64,000 nt of DNA, taken from NCBI RefSeq assembly GCF_900625095.1, contig NZ_LR130760.1:2039455-2103454 (forward strand), in the 5' to 3' direction. The notes beneath the pieces were generated by a model, which searched no databases, had not been told where the DNA came from, and was given only the letters and a program-made list of their open reading frames with translations. The number at the start of each line of letters is the position of its first letter. Position 1 is the stretch's first letter. The position numbers and the translations under genes are program-made. This DNA is from Acinetobacter ihumii (GTDB taxonomy: Bacteria; Pseudomonadota; Gammaproteobacteria; Pseudomonadales; Moraxellaceae). Below, one piece after another: positions 40,885 through 49,273 of the stretch.

Positions 40885-42711
40885 TTACGGCATGGTTGAA
40901 GTATCGAGCGGCTTATCCAGCGGCACATTCATTAAGCGTAAAGATTCCTGCATAATTTTAGCAAAAACTGGAGCCGCAACCAGCCCCCCATAATAACGAC
41001 CCTGTGGATTTTCGACGACCACAATAATGGCTAAACGCGGATCACTGACTGGCGCAACCCCAGCAAATAAGGCACGATATTCATTATTGGAATACCCTTT
41101 ACCATCTGCACGTAATTTATGCGCTGTTCCGGTTTTACCCCCAACACGATAGCCCGGAATATTGGCTTGACGCGCCGTACCACCCGGCATGGTCACTTGT
41201 TCCAGCATCAACAAAACTTCATCTGCAATTTTGGGCGATAAGACTTTTTCACCCTTAGGTTCTTCATCCAGCTTGCGCAAACTAAGGGGCATTTTCACCC
41301 CATGATTGGCGAGCATGGCATAGCCTTGTGCCAACTGTAAAATGGTCGCATTCAAACCGTAACCATAGGCCATGGTGCCGAGCTGTGAGGGGTTTAAACG
41401 ACTGGCTGGCAATAACAAGCCACCACTTTCACCGGGAAACTTCACTGCTGACCGCTGGCCGAATCCAACGCGACGAAAGAAGGTCGGTATGGTTTCTTTC
41501 GGTAGTGACAACGCAATTTTGGCAGAACCGACGTTGGATGATTTAATAATCACACCACTGACGGTCAAAGCACCATAATTATGCGTATCCCGAATGGTAT
41601 GCCAGCCCAACTTCATTGAACCCGGTGAGGTATTCACAATGGTGTTTGGGGTATATTGACCTGTTTCCAGAGCAGCAGATACGGTAAAGGGCTTCATGGT
41701 TGAACCGGGTTCAAACATATCAATCGCCCCACGGTTACGCATGGCATCTTTGTTTGACAGACCATTTTTATCATTTGGGTTGTATGACGGCCAACTGCTC
41801 ATTGCCAAAATTTCACCGGTTTTGACATCCACCGCAATCGCAGAAGCAGAACGTGCATTATTGGCAACACCTGCCGCTGTTAACTCTCGATACATAATAT
41901 ATTGTAAACGCGAGTCAATGCTGAGGGTGACATTTTCACCCGGTTGAACTTCTTTAATAACCTCAGAAATTTTGAGACGGTTGCCGTGTTTATCACGAAT
42001 AATTTTTTGCTGGCCATCTACCCCCGACAACTGCTTATTCAGTTGCATCTCCAAGCCTTCAATTCCTTTACCCTCTTTGTTGGTTAAACCAATAATCTGG
42101 GCACTGGGTTGCGGCTGTGGATAGTAACGCTTATAGCTTTTTTCTGTATAAACACCCTGAAAATTACGATCCAGAATCAAATCAGCCTGTTGAGGAGGTA
42201 CTTCTTGTTTAAGCACCAGATAACGTGAACGCGGACGATCATTCATCATTTTTTTCAAATGTGCACGATCAATTCCCACAGCATCTGCCAATTCATCCAG
42301 ATTAAGATTTTTATCAGGTAGTTCTCGTCTTAAACGACGCGCATTTTCAGGTTCTTGTTTAATCTTTGCGGTGACTTCATCAAACAGTTTTTTATTATCA
42401 AAATAATCACGTGGATCAATCACGATATTCATAATAGGCGTACTAATGGCCAACGGCACACCATGACGGTCACTAATGACCCCACGCATGGCTTTTAACT
42501 GTTCCGTACGCAAGATATTGGCATTGGCTTTATTTTGTAAAAAGTCCTTATTGACCACTTGTACATAAAACGCACGTGAAACCAAGATGACAAAACATAA
42601 AAGTACCGTGCCCCAAAGCAAATAAAAACGCCACATATCAAAAGCAAGTGTGGGCTTTTCAGTAATGGACTGCTGTTTTTTTCGTGTTTGCTTAATTCGC
42701 TTATCTACCAT
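40885..42711 (-). CDS. ftsI: Septal peptidoglycan transpeptidase PBP3
   Basis: FtsI cross-links septal peptidoglycan in the divisome. The 608 residues have a short cytoplasmic tail, one transmembrane anchor (about 28-48), a pedestal domain beginning RGVISDRHGVPLA, and the transpeptidase with SxxK in FEPGSTMKPF (about 336), SSNVGSAKIA (SxN) and KTGTAHK (about 523). It is the PBP3 target of several beta-lactams. It lies ten bases after ftsL. Confidence 0.97.
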   Translation of the reverse strand: MVDKRIKQTRKKQQSITEKPTLAFDMWRFYLLWGTVLLCFVILVSRAFYVQVVNKDFLQNKANANILRTEQLKAMRGVISDRHGVPLAISTPIMNIVIDPRDYFDNKKLFDEVTAKIKQEPENARRLRRELPDKNLNLDELADAVGIDRAHLKKMMNDRPRSRYLVLKQEVPPQQADLILDRNFQGVYTEKSYKRYYPQPQPSAQIIGLTNKEGKGIEGLEMQLNKQLSGVDGQQKIIRDKHGNRLKISEVIKEVQPGENVTLSIDSRLQYIMYRELTAAGVANNARSASAIAVDVKTGEILAMSSWPSYNPNDKNGLSNKDAMRNRGAIDMFEPGSTMKPFTVSAALETGQYTPNTIVNTSPGSMKLGWHTIRDTHNYGALTVSGVIIKSSNVGSAKIALSLPKETIPTFFRRVGFGQRSAVKFPGESGGLLLPASRLNPSQLGTMAYGYGLNATILQLAQGYAMLANHGVKMPLSLRKLDEEPKGEKVLSPKIADEVLLMLEQVTMPGGTARQANIPGYRVGGKTGTAHKLRADGKGYSNNEYRALFAGVAPVSDPRLAIIVVVENPQGRYYGGLVAAPVFAKIMQESLRLMNVPLDKPLDTSTMP

Positions 42712-42721
42712 ACAGCATGCC

Positions 42722-43069
42722 TTACTTTTTTTGCTCAGGAGTCATGGGTAATGAAATTACAACGGTTTGTGCAGCAGGCGGTGAAAACATGCGTAACTGT
42801 GTCACGGCACGTGTACCAATTTGTGCAGTTGCACCAAAGGTTTGTTGTTCAATTAGTAAGCGACCCCACTCCGCATTCAAGTCATCTTTTTCACGCATAT
42901 AGCCACTAAGGTCACGATAATCGTGACGATATTCAAATACCTGAAACACCACCATCATCGCACTAATAAACACCGCAATAATCAGTGCAGCATACACCAT
43001 AACTTTTTTAAAGGTCATTCGACTCAGTGGTGACGTTTGTTGTTCTGATTTCATCATCTGCCTTTTCAT
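42722..43069 (-). CDS. ftsL: Cell division protein FtsL
   Basis: FtsL is a small bitopic divisome protein that works with FtsB and FtsQ. The 115 residues have a cytoplasmic N-terminus, a transmembrane helix (about 26-46, VMVYAALIIAVFISAMMVVF) and a periplasmic leucine-zipper-like coiled coil. Its start overlaps the rsmH stop by four bases. Sequence conservation is low in this family, so the call rests on size, topology and position between rsmH and ftsI. Confidence 0.9.
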   Translation of the reverse strand: MKRQMMKSEQQTSPLSRMTFKKVMVYAALIIAVFISAMMVVFQVFEYRHDYRDLSGYMREKDDLNAEWGRLLIEQQTFGATAQIGTRAVTQLRMFSPPAAQTVVISLPMTPEQKK

Positions 43070-43977
43070 ACTAATCGTTCGGCAACCCTAAGCCATGCAC
43101 TACGTGAACGAGGATTAGCTTTTACTTCTTCTTCACTGGCGCGCACGCGCGCAATTTTCTTCAAGCGTCTGCTATCGGTTTGTTTTTGAGGCAATCCCCA
43201 ACCTGTATCTTCCCCCAGCGTAGACTCTTTTTGAATAAATTGTTTAATCAAACGATCTTCCAGCGAATGAAAACTGATCACGGCTAAACGAGCCTGAGGT
43301 TTTAATAACTCTACCGCTTGAGGTAAAAAGATTTCAATATCTTCCAGCTCTTTATTTATGGCAATTCGGATGGCCTGAAAAGTTCGAGTCGCTGGATGTT
43401 TATGTTTTTCCCATTTAGGATGAGCCGTTTTGACCAGTTCAGCGAGTTGTCCTGTGGTTTCAATATAACCCGCCTGTTTAATCGCTTTGGCCAAACGACG
43501 ACTATATCGTTCCTCACCATATTGATAAATAATATTCGCTAAATCTTCTTCTTTAATTTCAAGTAGCCACTCTGCGGCGGTTTGTCCCTGCGAATTATCC
43601 ATGCGCATATCCAATGGGCCATCCTGCATAAAACTAAAACCACGCTCGGCCTGATCCAGTTGCGGTGAAGATACCCCCAGATCCGCCATAATGCCATCGA
43701 CCTGCATAATTCCAATTTTATTTAATTCGGCTTTTAGGTCAGCAAAACTGGCGTGAATAATTTGAAACCGCGAATCACGTTGTGCTAACTCATGCGCAAC
43801 GGCTAAGGCCTGAGGGTCTTTATCAAATGCATAAACACGCGCATTGGCATCCAGTTGATCGAGCAAAGCCTGCGTATGACCACCACGACCAAATGTACCA
43901 TCGACATAAATTCCCGTATCACGTTCAGCCAATAGAGCATCAACAGTTTCATGAAGTAAAACGGAAATATGTGACAT
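43066..43977 (-). CDS. rsmH: 16S rRNA (cytosine1402-N4)-methyltransferase
   Basis: RsmH (MraW) methylates N4 of C1402 in 16S rRNA. The 303 residues begin HISVLLHETVDALL, then the SAM-binding GTFGRGGHTQALL (about 28-40), DLGVSSPQLDQAERGFSF (about 98-115), and the C-terminal SFHSLEDRLIKQF and NPRSRSAWLRVAE. It is the first gene of the cluster; the usual mraZ gene is not present upstream. Confidence 0.97.
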   Translation of the reverse strand: MSHISVLLHETVDALLAERDTGIYVDGTFGRGGHTQALLDQLDANARVYAFDKDPQALAVAHELAQRDSRFQIIHASFADLKAELNKIGIMQVDGIMADLGVSSPQLDQAERGFSFMQDGPLDMRMDNSQGQTAAEWLLEIKEEDLANIIYQYGEERYSRRLAKAIKQAGYIETTGQLAELVKTAHPKWEKHKHPATRTFQAIRIAINKELEDIEIFLPQAVELLKPQARLAVISFHSLEDRLIKQFIQKESTLGEDTGWGLPQKQTDSRRLKKIARVRASEEEVKANPRSRSAWLRVAERLV

Positions 43978-44154
43978 AAGGACAAGATCATAAAAAGCTA
44001 AAATTTTAACTGCACATTATTACCTTGTTTTGATAAAGCTCCAAACGACTTTTTGTTGGGAATTATTATTTTTCATAGGCAAAACCGTTTTATTTGCCTT
44101 TATACGGTCAAAATGGATCGTTCATTTTGGTTCTTTTTATTTTTTACATGAACA

Positions 44155-44190
44155 CCCCATTTGATCTGTGCTGACCAAATGGGGGGGGGG
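44155..44190 (-). repeat. Hairpin with a 10-G tract downstream of the sulfate-binding protein gene
   Basis: CCCCATTTG (44155-44163) and CAAATGGGG (44176-44184) form a perfect 9-bp stem with a 12-base loop. The right arm continues as an unbroken run of ten G (44181-44190; C on the minus strand). It lies 25 bases past the sbp stop codon. There is no T run, so it would be an unusual terminator. Homopolymers of this length are unstable and also prone to sequencing error. Confidence 0.6.
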
Positions 44191-44214
44191 AATCGCTTGA
44201 ACCAAAGTTGAGGT

Positions 44215-45219
44215 TTAAGGTTTTTCTGCGGAGATTTGATCGTAAATTGCACCATTCACAAAATGAGTCTTCTGCGCTTTGGCCCAACCACCAAATACAT
44301 CACCAATGGTAAATAATTTTATTTTAGGAAACTTCGTTGCATATTTGGCTGCGGCTTTCGCATCCCGTGGTCTAAAATTATACTTTGCAGCAAGATCCTG
44401 CCCCAAAGGTGAATATAAATAATTCAGATAGCCTTTGGCTAAGTTACGGTTACCGTCTTTATCAACAGTTTTGTCGACGATAGCAACTGAAGGCTCCGCC
44501 AATATAGAAATAGAGGGATAGATAATTTGATACTGATCTTTACCCAATCCCTGCTGAGTCGCCAATAATGCTTCGTTTTCCCACGACAACAAAACATCGC
44601 CTATACCGCGTTCAGCAAATGTAGTCAGTGAACCACGCGCGCCTGAATCCAGCACCTTCACATTATGATAGAGCTTTTTCACCAATTCACGTGCTTTGGC
44701 ATCATTACCGCCGGGTTGTTTTAAGGCATAGCCCCATGCCGCCAGATAAATCCAGCGTGGCGCGCCACCTGTTTTCGGATTAGGGGTAATAATTTCGACC
44801 CCCGGCTTGATTAAATCGTTCCAGTCTTTAATTTGCTTAGGGTTACCCTTACGCACCAAAAATACAATGGTTGAGGTGTATGGTGCTGAGTTATTCGGAA
44901 ATTCTTTCTGCCAGTTCTTTTTGATTAAACCTGTATTGGCAATTTCATCAATATCATTCGCCAGAGCCAATGTCACCACATCGGCTTGTAATCCGTCAAT
45001 CACAGCGCGAGCCTGCTTACCTGAACCCCCATGCGACTGCTTAAAATCAACTTCTTGTCCTGTACGCTTTTTCCAATATTCAGCAAAGCTTTTATTGTAT
45101 TCCTGATAAAACTCACGGGTCGGGTCATATGAGACATTCAAAAAAGAGGTCGCCGCATACGCGACACTTGCACTTGCCCCAAGCCATGTCAAAAGTATGG
45201 CTGATAAAATTTTATTCAT
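44215..45219 (-). CDS. sbp: Sulfate ABC transporter periplasmic substrate-binding protein
   Basis: This protein binds sulfate or thiosulfate in the periplasm and delivers it to the CysTWA permease. The 334 residues carry a signal peptide ending SVAYA (about residue 22), then [20 protein letters not shown], the binding-site loop [20 protein letters not shown] (about 60-80), and [20 protein letters not shown] (about 150). The ATG at 45219 has GAGTGA upstream and is preferred to GTG at 45228. No permease genes are adjacent, so it works with a transporter encoded elsewhere. It could equally be called cysP. Confidence 0.9.
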   Translation of the reverse strand: MNKILSAILLTWLGASASVAYAATSFLNVSYDPTREFYQEYNKSFAEYWKKRTGQEVDFKQSHGGSGKQARAVIDGLQADVVTLALANDIDEIANTGLIKKNWQKEFPNNSAPYTSTIVFLVRKGNPKQIKDWNDLIKPGVEIITPNPKTGGAPRWIYLAAWGYALKQPGGNDAKARELVKKLYHNVKVLDSGARGSLTTFAERGIGDVLLSWENEALLATQQGLGKDQYQIIYPSISILAEPSVAIVDKTVDKDGNRNLAKGYLNYLYSPLGQDLAAKYNFRPRDAKAAAKYATKFPKIKLFTIGDVFGGWAKAQKTHFVNGAIYDQISAEKP

Positions 45220-45606
45220 TATCGTCACTCAAATTAGTATTTTTATACTATATTTTATTAAAAATATTTTACAATCATACACTTATATAATTATTTTCAG
45301 ACCATATCAGATTTTATGCTAAAGTCCTGCCGCACGAGCAGTCATTTGCTATCCCATGCAACATGTTTGATGAATGGAATTCATCTTCATGCTTTATTCA
45401 TATTTATCTGCTAAAAAGCGTTGTTGCAATACGTATCCATGACGCAATATCTTGACGGATATTTTTTGTATTTTTGTAAAAATTGTGACGGAGTTCCTAT
45501 TTTTATTGTATATTTATAGTGGATTGGTAAGTTTGTATTTGGTTTACAGCGTATTGTAAACTGTTAATTCAGCAATAAAAACACTCAGATGCTGGGGGAT
45601 ATTTGC
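45220..45606. other. Divergent intergenic region between sbp and the small secreted protein (387 bases)
   Basis: The left part, near sbp, is almost pure A/T. On the plus strand TTGACG-17-TGTAAA (45452-45480) is a possible promoter for the small gene. TGACGGA occurs twice in direct orientation (45453-45459 and 45486-45492), 33 bases apart. A perfect palindrome lies at 45542-45561. I see no reading frame of interest. Confidence 0.45.
45542..45561. repeat. Palindrome GTTTACA-N6-TGTAAAC upstream of the small secreted protein
   Basis: A perfect 7-bp inverted repeat around GCGTAT, 46 bases before the ATG of the small gene. Its size and symmetry resemble an operator for a dimeric helix-turn-helix regulator. 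Confidence 0.55.
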
Positions 45607-45900
45607 ATGAAGGTGCAATGGTTTAAAGTACTTGGTTTAAGTTTAAGTCTGGGTGTATTTTCCCAAGTGACAACTGCTGCCGTGATTAAAGACACTCAAA
45701 TTAAGCCGTCTGAAAAAAATAGCATGGTTGAAAAAGCCTTAGATCAACAAAAACGCAATGTCGCTGCTTTACCGACGACAGATGACGAACTGATCATGCT
45801 CAGTACTATTCGTGTTGCCCCGAGCCAAAGTTTTTTTGCTGTTCAACACCAACGTTTTTCTCGTTTTGTACAAGCCATTTTCCAGCCACATACTTCTTAA
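45607..45900 (+). CDS. Small predicted secreted protein, unknown function
   Basis: I do not recognise this 97-residue protein. It has a clear signal peptide (MKVQWFKVLGLSLSLGVFS, then a probable cut after TTAA near residue 25), leaving about 70 mostly polar residues. These include NVAALPTTDDELIMLSTIRV and a basic aromatic C-terminus (FFAVQHQRFSRFVQAIF). It contains no cysteine. A GGGGGA element lies upstream of the ATG. It stands alone between sbp and gltX, with a palindromic site upstream and a small hairpin plus T run downstream, so it looks like a separately regulated unit. Confidence 0.6.
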   Translation: MKVQWFKVLGLSLSLGVFSQVTTAAVIKDTQIKPSEKNSMVEKALDQQKRNVAALPTTDDELIMLSTIRVAPSQSFFAVQHQRFSRFVQAIFQPHTS

Positions 45901-45965
45901 TTTATATTTTAAAATTTGTATTTAAAATTCAGTCTGCCTAGTGTGTTTTGACAAAATAAATGGTC

Positions 45966-45992
45966 AAGCCACTGGGCTTTTTCCGTTATAAT
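45966..45992 (+). promoter_or_regulatory. Short terminator-like hairpin and -10 box ahead of gltX
   Basis: AAGCC-ACTG-GGCTT plus T residues (45966-45982) could end the small upstream gene. A perfect TATAAT follows at 45987-45992 and may be the gltX -10 box; the -35 region is poor. Confidence 0.4.
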
Positions 45993-46023
45993 CACGCTTA
46001 ATTAATTTTGATTTTATTTTTAA

Positions 46024-47535
46024 ATGATGAAAGTCCGTACGCGTATTGCTCCGTCTCCAACTGGTTTTCCGCATGTCGGAACCGCTTATATTGCCTTATT
46101 TAACCTATGTTTTGCCAAACAGCACGGCGGCGAATTTATTTTACGTATTGAAGATACTGACCAGCTACGTTCTACACCTGAATCTGAAAAAATGATTCTG
46201 GATTCATTGCGCTGGTTAGGTCTAAATTGGTCAGAAGGACCCGATGTCGGTGGGCCACATGCACCATATCGTCAATCTGAACGTATGGGCATTTATAAAC
46301 AATACGCGCTGGATTTAATTGACAAAGGTCATGCTTTTTATTGTTTTGCCACAGCAGAAGAACTGGATCAAATGCGTGCGGAACAAATGGCACGCGGTGA
46401 AACACCTAAATATGATGGTCGTGGCTTAAAATTGTCTCAGGATGAAGTCCAGCAACGTCTGGCTGCGGGTGAACCGCATGTAATTCGTATGAAAGTACCA
46501 GAAGATGGTATTTGTAAAATTCATGATTTGTTGCGGGGTGAAGTCGAAATTCCCTGGACACAAGTGGATATGCAAGTTCTACTGAAAACCGATGGCTTGC
46601 CGACTTATCATCTAGCCAATGTGGTCGATGATCATTTAATGGAAATTACCCACGTTTTACGTGGTGAGGAATGGCTACCATCGGCACCTAAGCATCAGTT
46701 GCTCTATCAATATTTTGGTTGGGACATGCCAACCTTGTGCCACATGCCGCTACTACGCAACCCAGATAAATCCAAGCTGTCTAAACGTAAAAACCCAACT
46801 TCCATCAATTATTATCGGGATATTGGTGTACTACCAGAAGCTTTACTCAACTATTTGGGTCGTATGGGCTGGTCAATGCCAGACGAGCGTGAAGTGTTTA
46901 CCTTAACCGACATGATTGAACATTTCGATATTCAGCGTGTGTCTTTGGGTGGCCCCATTTTTGATGTGGAAAAACTCAACTGGCTCAATGGTCAATGGAT
47001 TAAGTCGCTGACAGCAGCACAATTGTTAGATCGCCTGCTGAACTGGAAAAGTGATCGAAACACCCTAGAAGAAATTGCTGCGGCCATTCAACCCCGAATT
47101 CACTTATTGTCAGAAGCGGTGAATTGGGCAGGTTTCTATTTCAACCATATGCCAACCATCACGGCTGAAATGTTTGAAAGCAAAAAGCTGACTCAGGAAC
47201 AAGTCCGTCAGAGTCTACAATTTGCGATTTGGCGCTTGGAAAGTCAGTTTAGCTGGAACAATGATACAGTCAGTCAAACCCTGATGGATTTAGCCACTCA
47301 GATGCAAATTAAATTACGCGACTTTATGCCTGCGTTCTTTATTGCGATTGCAGGATCAACCAGTTCAACGCCTGTGATGCAGTCGATGGTCACTTTAGGT
47401 CCCGATTTAACCTTTGCTCGTTTGCGTCATGCGCTTGAAATTGTTGGTGCACCGAGTAAAAAAGAGCTTAAAGCGTGGGAAAAACTCAATGAAGCGCTAA
47501 AATTGCCGAAAAATGATGCAGTTGATGAGGCTTAA
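46024..47535 (+). CDS. gltX: Glutamyl-tRNA synthetase
   Basis: GltX charges tRNA-Glu with glutamate. The 503-residue class I synthetase has the HIGH-type motif as [12 protein letters not shown] (residues 11-22), RIEDTD, the tRNA acceptor-binding region [20 protein letters not shown], and the KMSKS-type loop KLSKRKNPT (about 250). Two ATGs in tandem (46024, 46027) are equally plausible starts. It is followed 57 bases later by tRNA-Ala and tRNA-Glu genes, the latter being its own substrate. Confidence 0.97.
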   Translation: MMKVRTRIAPSPTGFPHVGTAYIALFNLCFAKQHGGEFILRIEDTDQLRSTPESEKMILDSLRWLGLNWSEGPDVGGPHAPYRQSERMGIYKQYALDLIDKGHAFYCFATAEELDQMRAEQMARGETPKYDGRGLKLSQDEVQQRLAAGEPHVIRMKVPEDGICKIHDLLRGEVEIPWTQVDMQVLLKTDGLPTYHLANVVDDHLMEITHVLRGEEWLPSAPKHQLLYQYFGWDMPTLCHMPLLRNPDKSKLSKRKNPTSINYYRDIGVLPEALLNYLGRMGWSMPDEREVFTLTDMIEHFDIQRVSLGGPIFDVEKLNWLNGQWIKSLTAAQLLDRLLNWKSDRNTLEEIAAAIQPRIHLLSEAVNWAGFYFNHMPTITAEMFESKKLTQEQVRQSLQFAIWRLESQFSWNNDTVSQTLMDLATQMQIKLRDFMPAFFIAIAGSTSSTPVMQSMVTLGPDLTFARLRHALEIVGAPSKKELKAWEKLNEALKLPKNDAVDEA

Positions 47536-47547
47536 TTGATTTTTTTA

Positions 47548-47576
47548 TTGACGTGCTAGCGCAATACCCCTAATAT
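47548..47576 (+). promoter_or_regulatory. Strong sigma-70 promoter of the tRNA pair
   Basis: TTGACG and TAATAT are separated by 17 bases, followed by a GC-rich discriminator (GCGCTC), the pattern of growth-rate-controlled stable RNA promoters. Transcription would start near 47583, about ten bases before tRNA-Ala. Confidence 0.75.
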
Positions 47577-47592
47577 TGCGCTCACACAGACT

Positions 47593-47668
47593 GGGGTCAT
47601 AGCTCAGTTGGTAGAGCGCTACAATGGCATTGTAGAGGTCAGCGGTTCGATCCCGCTTGGCTCCACCA
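47593..47668 (+). tRNA. tRNA-Ala(GGC)
   Basis: A 76-base cloverleaf with acceptor arms GGGGTCA/TGGCTCC, D-arm AGCTCAGTTGGTAGAGC, anticodon stem CTACA/TGTAG with loop ATGGCAT (anticodon GGC), T-arm with GGTTCGATCCC, and an encoded CCA end. It reads alanine GCC (and GCU) codons. Confidence 0.96.
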
Positions 47669-47694
47669 AATCTCAGATTGTGTTGCCTCAATAA

Positions 47695-47770
47695 GTCCCT
47701 ATCGTCTAGAGGCCTAGGACATCGCCCTTTCACGGCGGTAACCGGGGTTCGAATCCCCGTAGGGACGCCA
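47695..47770 (+). tRNA. tRNA-Glu(TTC)
   Basis: A 76-base cloverleaf nearly identical to other proteobacterial tRNA-Glu genes: acceptor GTCCCTA/TAGGGAC, anticodon loop CTTTCAC (anticodon TTC), T-arm GGGGTTCGAATCCCC and an encoded CCA. It lies 26 bases after tRNA-Ala, so the two are processed from one transcript. Confidence 0.97.
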
Positions 47771-47777
47771 AATTCTT

Positions 47778-47810
47778 AAAAAAGCCGCTGTTATGAACAG
47801 CGGCTTTTTT
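47778..47810 (+). terminator. Terminator of the tRNA pair
   Basis: AAAAAAGCCGCTG/CAGCGGCTTTTTT with a seven-base loop and a T run, starting eight bases after tRNA-Glu. Confidence 0.9.
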
Positions 47811-47869
47811 ATTATTTCTGCTTTTACTCACAATTGGGTAAAATACAGAAAACGCCATATGGAGCACTC

Positions 47870-48208
47870 ATGCAGTATCGTTGTCCAAAATGTCAAAGTG
47901 TTAAAATTATGCCTGTCGGACAGTCAGGTCAATCTGCTCGCCCTGTCATTCCTAAAAGTCTGGTCATTTTATTGCCTGCTATTTTTATTCTGTTGTTTTT
48001 GGTTTTAATGAGCATCGGCATGTGGATTTTTAGCGATGGTGCTGGTTCCAAGCTACAAATTGCAACGGTGGTGGTTTTTGTGATTACCGCAATTGCAGGT
48101 GTTATGTTCTGGCGTGATCTTCCAGATTTTAAACTATCCATGCAAGCGTTTATGCAATCACAAAAAAACTGGAAATGCCGTGAATGCCACCATGAATGGC
48201 AGATTTAA
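47870..48208 (+). CDS. Zinc-ribbon membrane protein of unknown function
   Basis: A 112-residue protein with two cysteine pairs, CPKC at residues 5-8 and CREC near the C-terminus (about 103-106, followed by HHEW), which could form one split zinc ribbon. Two hydrophobic helices lie between them (about 30-52 and 62-80). The ATG at 47870 has GGAG six bases upstream. Proteins of this layout occur in Acinetobacter without an assigned role. It converges with czcD, whose stop codon is nine bases away, with no terminator visible between them. Confidence 0.65.
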   Translation: MQYRCPKCQSVKIMPVGQSGQSARPVIPKSLVILLPAIFILLFLVLMSIGMWIFSDGAGSKLQIATVVVFVITAIAGVMFWRDLPDFKLSMQAFMQSQKNWKCRECHHEWQI

Positions 48209-48217
48209 AGCAGACTG

Positions 48218-49162
48218 TCATTCGTGATGGTGCTGTTCTGAATGTGAGCTGTGCTGGTGCGAGTTTTGATGGGCTTGTGCCATACACTCATCCTCTTCAA
48301 TTTGTAAGGTAATTTCAGAAATTCCATGTTGATGAGACAGCATTTCATAGGCATCGTGATATAACAAAGTACGATCCGCATGAGGTGCAAATAGATGTAC
48401 AGTCAAATGTACATTTTTAGAGCTAATCGCCCAGACTTTAAGCTGATGAATACTCTCAACTCCCTCAAGTGCCAATAAATCATGGCGTAATTTTTCGATA
48501 TCAATTTCTTCTGGTACCCCTTCCAGTAAGATATTAATGCTTTGCTTGAGCAGAATCCATGTTCTCGGTAATACCCAAAAACCAATCAAGACCGCAATAA
48601 TGGTATCGACCCAGTACCAATGGGTGAAATAAATAATCATCCCACCAATGATCACGCCAACTGAGCCAAGCGCATCACTGAGCACTTCCAGATATGCACC
48701 TTTTATATTTAAGCTTTCCTGTGCACTAGAAACCAGTATCTTCATGGAAATCAGATTAATCACCAGACCAATCGCAGCGACAATCATCATACCCACACTT
48801 TGAATTTCAGGGGGATGGGTAAAACGCTGATAGGCTTCGTATAAAATATACATCGCCACCATGAACAGCATTAAGGCATTAAATAAGGCCGCTAAAATTT
48901 CAAAACGCGCATAACCAAAATTTCGTTTATCATCGGCTGGACGTTTAGCAATTTTAATGGCAACCAATGCAATTGCCAAAGCAGCAGCATCGGTAAACAT
49001 GTGTGCAGCATCAGACAACAATGCCAAACTTTGGGTCATAAAACCCGCAATCACTTCAACAATCAAAAAAATGACCGTCAAGGACAATGCAATGGTGAGT
49101 TTTTTGGCATTGTCTTCAGTGACGACTGCATGACTATGGTCATGCCCATGCTGTCCACTCAT
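48218..49162 (-). CDS. czcD: Cation diffusion facilitator, CzcD-type
   Basis: CzcD is an inner-membrane proton antiporter that exports Zn, Co or Cd from the cytoplasm to the periplasm. The 314 residues have a His-rich N-terminus (HGHDHSH), six transmembrane segments, the metal-site motif LLSDAAHMFTDAAALAIAL (about 48-66), a second aspartate-bearing helix (EVLSDALGSVGVIIGG), a cytoplasmic domain, and a His-rich tail (HQHSSHSEQHHHE). The ATG at 49162 is preferred to an in-frame TTG at 49168 because AAGGAG lies seven bases upstream. It follows czcA by 111 bases in the same cluster. Confidence 0.9.
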   Translation of the reverse strand: MSGQHGHDHSHAVVTEDNAKKLTIALSLTVIFLIVEVIAGFMTQSLALLSDAAHMFTDAAALAIALVAIKIAKRPADDKRNFGYARFEILAALFNALMLFMVAMYILYEAYQRFTHPPEIQSVGMMIVAAIGLVINLISMKILVSSAQESLNIKGAYLEVLSDALGSVGVIIGGMIIYFTHWYWVDTIIAVLIGFWVLPRTWILLKQSINILLEGVPEEIDIEKLRHDLLALEGVESIHQLKVWAISSKNVHLTVHLFAPHADRTLLYHDAYEMLSHQHGISEITLQIEEDECMAQAHQNSHQHSSHSEQHHHE

Positions 49163-49273
49163 GAACAACTCCTTATCATACGATGCAGATTTGTCTCATC
49201 ATTTGTAAATCTGCATCAGAATTGGAAGGCTGAATATCAACCCATATATAGATCAAAATAGCACAACGCTTTT

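Noticed and set aside
45452..45492. Direct repeat TGACGGA (33-base spacing) as a regulator box
   Set aside because: Only seven bases long and present twice; too weak to claim as a separate feature beyond the note on the region.
47545..47733. 62-codon minus-strand frame
   Set aside because: It is antisense to the two tRNA genes; hits to such frames are a known annotation artefact.
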